Below are positions 22,064-34,000 of a stretch of 64,000 nt of DNA, piece after piece; position 1 is the stretch's first letter, and every line of letters starts with the position of its first letter. Below the pieces are notes generated by a model, which was not told the DNA's origin, searched no databases, and saw only the letters and a program-made list of their open reading frames with translations. The DNA comes from Euleptes europaea. Its lineage: Eukaryota; Chordata; Lepidosauria; Squamata; Sphaerodactylidae. A program made the translations under genes and the position numbers. The DNA lies in NCBI RefSeq assembly GCF_029931775.1, contig NC_079318.1:79581614-79645613 (forward strand), written 5' to 3'.

Positions 22064-25000
22064 TTAAAACCAGAAAGGTGCATGAGGCAGTGGATCATGG
22101 GGAAACTTCAGCGATGCTCCATCCACTTGGTATGAATGGATCATAATAACTGGGTAGCTGCTCATGTCGCTTGAGACACCTCTCAGCATCTTTTGCTGTA
22201 ATTGCAACCTTTCCTGTAATTGAAGCACAAATTGCTGGGGTTTCCAACAGCTGGGGGAAAGACAAGAAAGGTGCAGGTTGCTTCTGAAATCTCACTTTTT
22301 AAAGACAAACAGATGGAATTAAAGACTTATCAGGCAAAATCTTGCTGTCCAACTGCAAAGATTAGCGCAGGGGTCTCCAATGTGGTGCGCTTGGGTGCCA
22401 TGGTGCCCGCGGATACCTTTCCTGGCACCAAGTGTTTTTATAAAGTGAGTGGAGCCAGGTGGGGCTTTTGCCCAGCATGGCTTCTGATGGGGCATTTGCT
22501 TGGCTGTGCAGATTTTTTAAAATGTTGGTTTGGCTTCAGCTGCCACCACAGCTCAAAAATCTTCACTGTGTGAGTGAAGGTAAGCTATGGCAGCCAGTGG
22601 CTGGCTGGCTCTGCCTCCTGCGGTAGCCATTTTGTGGCTGCGCCTACAGCTAATATCAGAATCCCAAAGGTGCCTGCAGGCTGAAAAGGGTTGGGGACCC
22701 CTGGATTAGTGCATACTGATTACACACATGTAAAGGGGCAAGGGGGAGAGGGGTTGGTAGGACATACACCCTTTTTCTCTAACGTAAACAGAATAATTTC
22801 ACCCTTAGCTAAGAAGCAGTACAGATAAAACTAAACAGACTCTTTCGAATGAGCTGTTGCTTGCTGCTGGAGAGTAATTTCTTCTTCTTTCACCGGTTGT
22901 ACTTTTCTTGCACTAAATAGAAAAGCACACATACAAAAATAAGTGGCATATCTTCCCTTGATTTAGTACTCTATGATAATTAAGGTCAATGTAATACCCA
23001 TTTTACAGATGGTGAACTGAGACCGAGTGGCTGAGTCTTTCAAGGCTATCTTATGCCCCTGGAGATAGGACTTGAACTCAGGTATTCTGTCTCCATGTCC
23101 AGCACCAGATCACAGGCTTTCTATTGAAAGACATTTGTAAGAGAAAGGGGCCATGACAGAGCTTCATAACCAGTACAATATGTGGCAGGCACTCCCAGAT
23201 ATTCCACTTGTGAGATCAGGGTTGTCATGCTACACTCCTAGACCAGGGGTCTCAAAACTGCGGCTCCAGAGCCGCATGCGGCTCTTTGGAGTGTTGAGTG
23301 CTGCTCTCCAAACTTGGTTCGGAGCCCCTGCTCTTGCACCCGCTCGCGCCGGCAGCCGGGCTGCGGAGCCAGCGCGCCTGAGAGCGGGCATGCTGTCTCT
23401 CCCCTTCCCCCCCCCCCCGCCGTGGAGAATGGCCGGGTCCCCCTTTCCCTTGCCCTCAATGGTTGGGAGGCTAAAGCCTCCCCTCCCCTCTAGCCGTGCG
23501 ATTGCTGGGCGGGCGGCTCGGCGGTTCCTGCACCCCCCCCCCGCCTATCAGCTGTTGGGCGGGGCGGGCTTCCTTTGGTAGACCTGGCTTCCGGCTGAGT
23601 CCTATTGGGAGGCCATGTCTACCCATTGGCTTTCTTGGTGGTAGATCTGGACTCCGAGGAGGGGAAAAAGTCCCCCTTCAGAGGCCAGGTCTACCAATTG
23701 GCTTCTATGGGCCTCCGGAGGCCAGGTCTACTGCCAAGAAAGCCAATGGGTAGACCTGGCCTCCTAATGGGACTCAGCCGGAGGCCAGGTCTACCAAAAG
23801 GCTTTTATGGCGGTAGACCAGGCCTCCAGACGAGGACTCCAGACGGGGAAATGGCAGGGACTTACAATTTAATTTTTATCAATAAATAAGATCACTATTA
23901 AGTATGATATCAAGTTTTATTCAGTGTACCTATAGTTTAATTAAGACTTAAAACTTTAATTAAAGTTTATTAAGTTAATAAACAGTGTACCTACCTATAT
24001 AGTTTAAGTTTAAGAAATTTGGCTCTCAAAAGAAATCTCAATCGTTGTACTGTTGATATTTGGCTCTTTTGACTAATGAGTTTGCTGACCCCTGTCCTAG
24101 ACCCATACTAGATGCAGGCATTCTGGAGACCTACTAGAAAACCTTCACAATTCTACTGGGCCTAGGACATACCCTGGGACCTTTAAAGGAAGGTGCCGCA
24201 AAACTCCTGCTTGTTTTTGCTGGGATGCTTATACATAAGTTGTCCAATGTATACATTAAAGATATTAATTAAAGCCCCAATTAATTGGTTTATCACCATT
24301 TGTACCCTGTCCCTTCAAGGAGCTCCGAATGGAAGAACCAGGACTTCTGGCTTATCTTCCATTCTGATGTAGGCCAGCTTAGCTTCAGAAGTCTAACTGC
24401 ATGCCATGTGCCTTCAGAACCACTCTCGGGCTGGCATGGCGTACTCACCGTTGTGCATTGGAAAGATAAAAGGTTCGTTAGGCACCTACCGGTGTTCCAT
24501 CTCAGCAATGGTTTCCAGGAGGGGTGAGTGTCTCGTTTCTGTTAGGAAGCAGGTGGCGACTCCTGCGAGGAGGGGAGTTGCTCCAAATATCAGCGATGGC
24601 AGGATGGGAAAGGAGTCCCTAAGCACGTAGACGATGGGTGCTACCATGGCACCGATACGGGCTTGCATTGAAACAAAACCCATGCCTGTTTGCCTGCCGA
24701 GAAGAAATATTGAAGCTTGGGGGGGTCATGGAATCTCAGAGACATTATGCTATAAGAAAGTGTGGAAGGGAGACTGAGGACATAACAGATATGCCTCAGT
24801 AATATTATTTTTAAAAATTTCAATAAATTTCACAGTCTTCAGGGGGATTTATTTTGTGATTTTTTTAACCAATTTAACTGCCATAAATGTACTGGCTTTA
24901 CCCTCAGTATTTTTTTCTGGTTATTGTTGCCGCTCCCCTCTAAATAGGTCCTTTGAAGAAGAAGACCCTTTTGCTGATTGATAGGGCATAGGCCCTATCC

Positions 25001-28000
25001 ATGTATAGGATTCCTATACATAGGCCCTGTCTGTGTAAACAGGATTTTAATTTCCCTTGATGAAGGTGCCAGGTTGGCAAACATTCTATTGCTGAGTTTA
25101 CTCTTCATCGGGTAGAATGTTTATGAACATCCCATGACATCAAGGAAACTACATGTAAGCCTGCAGGATGTTCTAATCTTATTTTATATACAAAATAAGG
25201 CTCCTTTTAGTGACAGACTCCTGCCTGCCTGTATGCACAGCTGGGTCCTGTATTGTAAGAATTTCAGAAGACCAAGGAACTAAGTGCTCCCTACCTAATT
25301 TCTGTAGGATAGAGTTCTCCAGAGTACTGATATGCACCAATAAAAGAACTGGCCAGGCACCCTTTCCCAAGTGCCGCCTGTGCTGTCCGCAGGGTTTGCA
25401 GTTCTAGAAGAAGGAGAGAGAAAAAAATAGTCTAAAACCCAATAGTTGTGCAGTATAGTTGCTGCTTTGGAGGCCCAGATTCAAATCCCCACTTGCCTAT
25501 GTTACCTATGATAACTGAATGGAACCTGAATATTCAGAGGTAGTCTACAGTAGGCAGGGCCAGATACTCAGGACAAATACCAGGAGATAGTGATTCCCTT
25601 CATGCCTTAGTTGTGGGCTTCTTCAGAGCTGGCCACTGATGGAAACTGGGTGCTGGTCTAAATGCAAAATTGAATACCTCAAGAGGACTTTTCTACATGG
25701 GCAACAGAGTTGCACTGTACTAAATGATTCCCAAAGTTTCTTGGATAAATCACTAGGGATCATGGTCTTTGCTACAGTGTTTCACTTGCTGAAACTAGGA
25801 TCCTGCTGTGTAATTTTTGTTTAATTTAATGTGTCATGTTAATACTTATGCTTTGCTTCAGTTTTGTTTTTAGATTTCTGATTGATTCTATAACTCTAAT
25901 CCTATTGTGCTGTTTATTCAATATCTCATCCTGTTGATTGTATTGACTCACTCTGTGTAATCTGCCTTGGGTCCAAGTGAGAAAGGTGGACTATAACTAA
26001 CGTAAATAAAAATAAGTATAAATACAGTGAGGGGGGAAAGTATTTGATCCCCTGCTAAATTTGCCCGTTTGCCCTCTGACGGAGAAATGACCAGTCCATA
26101 ATTTTAATGGTAGGTTTATTGTAGCTGTGAGAGACAGAATAACAACAGGAAAAACCCCGGAAACCCAGAAGACAAAAGTCAGAGATTGATGTGCATTATA
26201 ATGAGTGAAATAAGTATTTGATCCCCTATCAACCAACCAGATTAGGGTTAGGGTTAGGGTTCTGCTGTCGACAGAAGCAATCAATCCATCAGATTCCAAA
26301 CTAGCCACCATGACCAAGACCAAAGAGCTGTCCAAGGATGTCAGGGACAAGATTGTAGACCTGCACAAGGCTGGACTGGGCTACAAGACTATTGCCAAGC
26401 AGCTTGGTGAGAAGGTGACAACCCTAACCCTAACCGTCAACCTCCCTCAGTCTGGGGCTCCATGCAAGATCTCATCTCGTGGAGTTGCAATGATCATGAG
26501 AATGGTGATGAAGCAGCCCAGAACTACACGGGGGGAACATGTCAATGATCTCAGGGCAGCTGGTACCATAGTCACCATGAAAACAGTTGGTAACACACTA
26601 CGCCGTGAAGGACTGAGATCTTGCAGAGGCCGCAAGGTCCCCTTGCTCAAGACAGCACATGTACAGGCCCGTCTGCAGTTTGTCAATGCACATCTGAATG
26701 ACCCAGAGGAGAACTGGGTGAAAGTGTTGTGGTCAGATGAGACCAAAATCGAGCTCTTTGGCATCAACTCAACTCGCCATGTTTGGAGGAGGAGGAATGC
26801 TGCCTACGACCCCAAGAACACCATCCCCACCGTCAAACATGGAGGGGGACATATTATGCTTTCTGCTAAGGGGACAGGACACCTTCACCGCATCGAAGGA
26901 ACAATGGACGGGACCATGTATCGTCAAATCTTGGGTGAGCACCTCCTTCCCTCAGCCAGGGCATTGAAAATGGGTCGAGGATGGGTATTCTAGCATGACA
27001 ATGACCCAAAACACACGGCCAAGGCAACAAAGGAGTGGCTCAAGAAGCACATTAAGGTCCTGGAGAGGCCTAGCCAGTCTCCAGACCTTAATCCCATCGA
27101 AAATCTGTGGAGGGAGCTGAAGGTTTGAGTAGCTTCACATCAGCCTCAAAATCTTACTGACTTGGAGAGGATCTGCAAAAAGGAGTGGGACAAAATACCT
27201 CCTGAGATGTGTGCAAACCTGGTGGCCACCTACAAGAAATGTCTGACCTCTGTAATGGCCAACAAGGGTTTTGCCACCAAGTACTAAGTCATCTTTTGCA
27301 AAGGGATCAAATACTTATTTCACTCATTATAATGCACATCAATCTTCTGACTTTTGTCTTCTGGGTTTCTGGGGGTTTTCCTGTTGTTATTCTGTCTCTC
27401 ACAGCTACAATAAACCTACCATTAAAATGATGGACTGGTCATTTCTTCGTCAGAGGGCAAACAGGCAAATTCAGCAGGGGATCAAATACTTTCCCCCCCT
27501 CACTGTATAAATGGGCCCTGAATCTGATCCAGCAATAAAGTTTTTACAAAATTACAACCTCCCATCTGCAGTCTACCTCTGAATCCTAACAGCTTGGCAC
27601 ATGCTCAAACATGACCTATATGTCTCTTCAGTGGGACAAATAACAGCTTCTCAGGGCTGTATGAAATCAGGAAAACAGTATGTGGTATAGCTTAAACCTT
27701 CCCTCTCCTTGTACCACAGTCCTAATCAAAATCAAGCCCCGGTGCACTTGACATTTCAAGCAAAAGAAACACACTGAGCTTTGTTCCTGTCATGTCTGTT
27801 TGAGCCCAATTCAAGACTGCTGTTCTGTGTGCTTTAGTGCACTTCTTCAACATATGCTTACAGGCAAAGTAGGGATTCTAAGGCCTTTGTTAGCAATGGT
27901 GACCACAGGAACCTGGGAAATAGAATTTTAAAAGCACAACATCGCTGAAAATTAAAGGAAGAAGAGTTGATTTTTATATGCCAACTTTCTCTACCACTTA

Positions 28001-31000
28001 AGGGAGACTCAAACCGGCTCACAATCACCTTCCCTTCCCCTCCCTACAACAGACACCCTGTGATGTAGGTTGGGCTGAGAGAGTGTGACTAGCCCAAGGT
28101 CACCCAGCTGGCTTTGTGTGTAGAAGTGGGGCAACAAATCCAGTTCACCAGATTAGCCTCCGCCGCTCATGTGGAGAAGCTGGGAACCAAACCCGGTTCT
28201 CCAGATCTGAATCCACCACTCCAAACCACTGCTCTTAACCACTACACCACACTGGCTCTCCATAATAGGAAAAGTCAGCATGAGAAACCTATTACCGTAG
28301 TCAACTCTTGAAAATGTAATGGGCTATTGTATGCTGCTCAGCAGCAAGACATGACAGATGGGGGAGATGGAAGATCAATTGCCATTTGCCTAGAGCAGCA
28401 AGAAACTTTCACCCTTAAAGCGCAGATGTGTTGTAGCTGACAGGGTTTGTCTGAGCATGAGATTCATGCAGAAACCCACTGAAGTGCCTCGCCCAGCAGC
28501 AGCAACCACAACGGCACATCTCTCAGGTTCCCAAAATGACTCGCCTTCTGGCACAAACATGTTGACAAGCACCATAATCCCGCCAATGGTAAAGGAGCCG
28601 GCTATGGTGACGCGGCGGCCAATGAAGATCATGGTGAAGGTGGAGATCAGCACAGCAGGAAGGTCGAGGGCTCCAAACATCACCTGCACAACGTAGATGT
28701 TTAGGCCAAATTTTTGCACATCCATTGCTAATCCATAATAGGAAAAGGAACTGGCAAACCTGGGAAAGGCAGGCAGTAAATATGAATGTAAGTGCATGAA
28801 TACATTATTATCACCAATATTACTGTTCAGTCAATGGACGTAGCACCACAGGGCCACTCAGCTTGGCTTGCTCTAGGGCTGCCATTTTAACTTCCTAGTC
28901 TGCCCCTTGTGATTGGGGATTACAGATCTAAGCAAAGATCTCATTAAATGAGAGACTTGAGAGCTTTGAAAGAAAAGAGGAGCGGGAGGGAGAAGATGTC
29001 ACTGAAGTCTCCTAGAGAGAGCGCCTTACATAAAAGGCAGCAAAGCTGAAAGACTGCATTGGTCCTCATTCTCCACACTTCTCTTGCTTGGTGCGCCCAT
29101 TGTCTGACCATCCTGAACTGAGCATGCTGCCAGGGACAAATGTTGTAACAGTTCACTGCTTTTTCAAAGACCTCAAGCACTGCTTGGCAGTCCCTGAATT
29201 CCCTTCTGGGAGCCAGAGGTCTATGATGGAAGTGGACAAATTAAGATCATCAGGGGAACTTGGGTGAGGGAGGAATTGATGCCCTTACCAGATGACCATG
29301 AGGCAGCAAGTGACTCTCCGCAAGGCTGGGGTGCGGAAGAGGTCAAAGACGGTGTGGCTGGATTTTAACTTGGTTGTTTCCGGTTGCATGTGGGATTTCA
29401 ACACCTGACCAAAGAGGGAGGGAAACATTAGTGTTAAGTCCGCGACGGATGTAGAGCAGGTCTAGGAAGGATTCGTGGCTGGGGGCAGTTTATGCTTGAT
29501 TTACACATCACCATCAAATGGGCATGGAATTGTTTTACAGAAGATGGGCCCATGCCTTGAGGTGTTTACAGTCTAAAATTTGACACAGGGTGTGAGTGGT
29601 TGTCACTGTGACTATTGTTAGGAGATTGAGAAGAGCTCTACGAATGCCCTGCCGGATGCACATTGATTGCTGTGAGCTTGGGGCAGTGAAAACCTGGCTT
29701 TGGGTTCTCTGGCTAAATTGAGAACAAAATAAATTGCTTTTGTCATCTCACCTAATTACTGGATACAGGGTCAATGCCTGGCCGGAATTCAGTGACGTGT
29801 TCTTTTTTCACAATTGCTGAATGGATATCATTGCATGACGAGGAGGCGGAAAGGGTTTGGACTAGGCTCTATTTAAAAGCACTTTCATAACTTTTTTTGT
29901 TGTTGCCGTCAAGTCACAGCTGACTTATGGCGACCCGATAGGGTTTTCAAGGCAAGAGACGTTCGTAGGTGGTTTGCCATCGACTGCCTCCACATCAGGA
30001 CCCTGGTATTCCTTGGAGGTCTCCCATCCAAAAACTAGCCATGGTCAGGGCTGAGAATGTGAGACTGGCCCAAGGTCACTCAGCAAGCTTCCATGGCGGG
30101 AGTGGGGATGTGAACCTGGGTTTCCCAGGTCCTAATTCAACACCTTAACCGCTACACCACGCTGGCTCTCATTAATACTCTAGGGATGGTTATTTAAACC
30201 TCTTTCAAACAGCGGTGGGGGGGGGGGAACAAAGCACACCTCTTGGGTGATTTTTTCACCTTCCTTCTTTTTGCCATTTATCGCAGCTACTTTCCTCAGG
30301 TTCCTGACAGCCAAGTGAGACTTGTTGTGAAGGAGGAGCCAGCGTGGCGATTCTGGGAGTTTCCTGACAGAAAAGAAAAAAGGAGAGTATAGGGTTATTT
30401 ATCTGTTGTGGAATTACCTGGGCTATTCTGATATCACTATGAGTGATAGTGAGTAAGGCTCAATCATTTGCATGTGAGTCTGTCTGTACCTACAGAGCCA
30501 GCATAGTGTAGTGGTTACAGCAAGGGGGGTCCCCAATGTGGTGCCTATGGGCGCCATGGCGCCTGCCAACAACTTTCCTGGCACCCACCAAGTGTTTTTA
30601 GAAAGTGGGCGGGGCCAGATGGAGCTCTTGCCAAGCAAGTTTTGTAATTGGCCACCGGAGATCTGATTGGTTGTGCAGGTTGGTGGTTTTATTCTCTTTT
30701 TCACGCCTCTTTCCAAGTGCATTTTTAATATTACCCCTTTTATCCATTGCAGTTGGGCTTCCTTTGGGCTTCCTCTGTGTTTGTGTGTGCCTCCTGCAGT
30801 AGCCATTTTGGGTTTGGCTCCACCTCACACAGTGGTCATTTTGTGGTTGCGCCCACCACCCTGTGTCAGAATTCCAGTGGTACCCACAGGCTCAAAAAGG
30901 TTGGGAAGCCCTAGATTGGAGTGCCAAGTAGGGTTGCCAGGTCCATCTTCACCACCGGTGGGAGGTTTTTGGGGTGGGGCCTGAGGAGGGCGGGGTTTGG

Positions 31001-34000
31001 GGAGGGGAGGGACTTCAGTGCCATAGAGTCCAATTGCCAAAGCTGCCATTTTCTCCAGGTGAACTGATTTCTATTGGCTGGAGATTAGTTGTAATAGCAG
31101 GAGATCTCCAGCTACTACCTGGAGGCTGGTAAACCTAGTGCCAAGCCATAATCTTGAAGGCCCAGGTTTGAATTCCTGCTCTGCCCGGGAAGCTAGCGGG
31201 GTGATCTTCCGCCAGTCACACATACTCAGCCTATCAGAGAGCCAGCGTGGTGTAGTGAATACGAGCAGTGGTTTGGAGTGGTGGGCTTTGATCTGGAGAA
31301 CGGGGTTTGATTCCCCACTCCTCCACGTGAGCGGCGGAGGCTAATCTGGTTAACTGGACGGGAACATGTATCGTCAAATCTTGGGTGAGCACCTCCTTCC
31401 CTCAGCCAGGGCATTGAAAATGGGTCGAGGATGGGTAGAGAAAGTCAGCATATAAAAACCAACTCTTCTTCTATCCTGCCTAGTCATAGGATTGTTGTGA
31501 GGATAAAATGGAAGAAGGGAGAATGATGTTATAAGCAGCTTAGGTCCTCACTGGGGAGAAAAGCAGTGTATACTCAAAACCAGGCCACATAGCTCTGCTG
31601 TAGCATTTGTTGAGGATTATTCTCACTTACCATGAACATAAAAAGATAATGAAGAAGGGAACTGAGACAACAATTTGAAGCCAGCGCCAGTTCCTGGTCT
31701 TGTACGCAACCCCTGCCAGGATGATCTGTCCGAAAGTGACGAAATACCCCAAGCAGCCACCTGCCACTGTCCGGCCTTTGGTGGGCATCCATTCCAGGAC
31801 TAGGGGAGAAACAACAGAAAGAACTGTTAAAGATATTTGCAGCAAAACCAGACTGGGGGGCGGGGGGGGACATACTCTGCAAGCTGCAATTTCCTGCAAG
31901 AAGGACGCATCCAGGCAGGGAACCACATGCAGGGTACGTGTTGTCACCGTTAGCACGCAATGAGTATGCACATAGTCTACTGCACCATGTATGCACCAGT
32001 AGGGAACCCGCAACAGGCTGATCAATCCATTACAACTTGCAGCCAATCAACGTGAGCATTGCTATGTAGGTCATAATGATGCCTCAGACCAATTTATACT
32101 CACTCAAAGAGAAGGAATTTAGTACAATTCCTGAAAATGTCATGCCAGCCATGAAGCGGAACACACAGTAGCTGCTGAAGGAGGGCAAGAATGCTGTGCT
32201 GGTGCCAGCAATGGCAATTTGCAGGTACGATGAGATCAAGGGGATGCGGCGTCCAAACCTGAGCCCCAAAGAAAGAGGAGTGGGAGGGTTAAACCTATGA
32301 AACTGCCTTATAGTGAGTCAGATCATTGGTCCCTCTAGCTTGGTCTTGTCTACTCTGAATATCCGCAGATCCAATGCCTGCTGCTTGAAATCCTTTACGA
32401 AGAGGTGGTGGTGGAAAGTGCCGTCAAGTGGCAGCTGACGTAGGGTGACCCTGAAGGTTTTCAAGGCAAGAGACAAAGAGAGGTGGTTTGCCATTGCCTT
32501 CCTCTGCATAGTGACCCTGGACTTCCTTGGTGGCCTCCCATCCAAGTACTAACCAGGGCCAACCCTACTTGGCTTCCAAATCCGATGAGATTGGTATAGC
32601 CTGGGCCATCCAGGTCAGGATTTAAGTGGAGGTATCCAGAATTAAACCTAATATCCCCAATGTCCTTGCCCCCAACATAGTGACAAAGATTTTATTTAAA
32701 CCATTTTCACCCCAAATCTCAATCAACAGTTCCCAAAGTGGTTTACAAATCATGTTTTATTTTTTATACCAAACATCTGACCCGATGAAGAAGATAGTTT
32801 AAGAATCTTGCACACCGTTTTGTGGTATTTAGGTTGATGCTAATAAAAAAGGTATTATTACAGAACCTTTATTTCTGGAATTTTTCTGTGGGCCTGCACA
32901 GTCACCTACAAAGTTTTGTTCATTTTGGGATCCTACAACTGGAGCGAGATATTGTTAAAATGGGACTTCACTTAGTGATTAGAGGACAAGGCCTTCCCCC
33001 AATAGGTGTGTGTTATGTGCTGTCAAGTCACTTCTGACTTATGGCCACCCTATGAATTAATGCCCAATAGGAGGTAAAAAGTGTTATTTTGCCATAGTGT
33101 GGAGACTGCTGCAGAGATCAGTATGGAGAGAAATCAGTGCCAAGGGGAGCTTGGATTGGGATGGAGATAATCCACTGGGCATTGCTGCTGTCCTGTGCAG
33201 TCTGTATCTCCTCTCCTGGGGGACTGCTAGATTCGAGTCCAGTAGCATCTTAGAGATAGGGTTGCCATCCTCCAGGTGGTGGCTGGAGATCTCCTGCTAT
33301 TACAACTGATCTCCATGCAACAGAAATCAGTTCCCCTGGAGAAAACAGCTGCTTTGGCAATTGGACTCTATGGCATTGAAGTCCCTCCCCTCTCCAAACC
33401 CCACCTTCCTCAGGCTCCACCCCAAAAACCTCCTGCTGGTGGCGAAGAGGGACCTGGCAGCCCTAAGACCAACACAATTTTTGGGGTATAAGCTTTCAAG
33501 ACTCAAAGCTCCCTTATCTGAGCTTTGAGTCTCAAAGGTTTGTGCCCAAAAAACTTGTTAGTCTCTAAGGTGCTACTGGACTTGAATCCAGCTCTTCCAT
33601 GCAGACCCACAGCTATCTCCTGGTAGAGTTTCTGCTGGGTGAACCCCGCACTGTAAGATATTTTGCTCTTTATCCTCTTACAAGCATAGTAAGAACAAAG
33701 AGAAAGAGGGTTATTGCAACAGGCAAATGCCTTCCTAATGTTGTCCATAATATGTTTATACTGGATTAACAATGTGCACAGCACCCCAGCAGGAACCAAT
33801 CCAGGGGTGCAGTTTATGAGGAACTCTGGAAGGGGCTAAAATCGAAGGGTGGTGGGTGAGGTTTGTAGATTTCCATGGCTCTCGGAGAAATGGTTGATGG
33901 GCAGAGCTTGGAAAAGATTATACCCCTTCACTCACGATAAGGGGGCAAAAAGAAACAGCAAAACTATGTGAGCCAGACTCTCTACCTCTTGTCACGCAAA

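Larger units (their letters stand above)
26025..27505 (+). mobile_element. Tc1/mariner DNA transposon, near full length
   Basis: Starts CAGTGAGGGG and ends CCCCTCACTG, flanked by TA on both sides (26023-26024, 27506-27507), with terminal inverted repeats about 215 bp long. Between them is a Tc1 transposase frame from 26310: [27 protein letters not shown] (DDE first and context), DNDPKHTA and [11 protein letters not shown]. Stops at 26991-26993 (TAG where Q of WVFQHDND is expected) and near 27126 (TGA) break it. A helix-turn-helix segment after GEKVTT and a WGCF motif are missing. It is inserted at the end of an L2-like tail in SLC22A20 intron 7. Confidence 0.93.
30497..31575 (+). repeat. tRNA-derived SINE interrupted three times
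   Basis: Pieces 30497-30526, 30913-30928, 31138-31231 and 31476-31575 read as one SINE (GCCAGCATAGTGTAGTGG, CAGGTTTGAATTCCTG, AGGATTGTTGTGAGGATAA). They are separated by two hAT MITEs and a second SINE that carries a Tc1 patch. Related copies of this family: 41130-41290, 48510-48680, 60650-60810. Confidence 0.75.

Noticed and set aside
23153-23889. GC-rich overlapping ORFs resembling a novel repetitive protein
   Set aside because: They lie inside a hAT element with a clear TSD; the open frames are a by-product of high GC and the internal array.
26242-26261. Chromosome-end telomere
   Set aside because: Only 20 bp and inside a Tc1 element between gene exons; it is interstitial.
28390-28797. 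135-codon ORF as the true end of SLC22A20-like exon 7
   Set aside because: The extra C-terminal residues are unlike SLC22 proteins, while exons 8-10 downstream are intact and in frame if the GC donor is used.
30497-30912. Possible small gene on ORFs 30423-30984
   Set aside because: Frames run through a hAT MITE and SINE pieces; no conserved protein.
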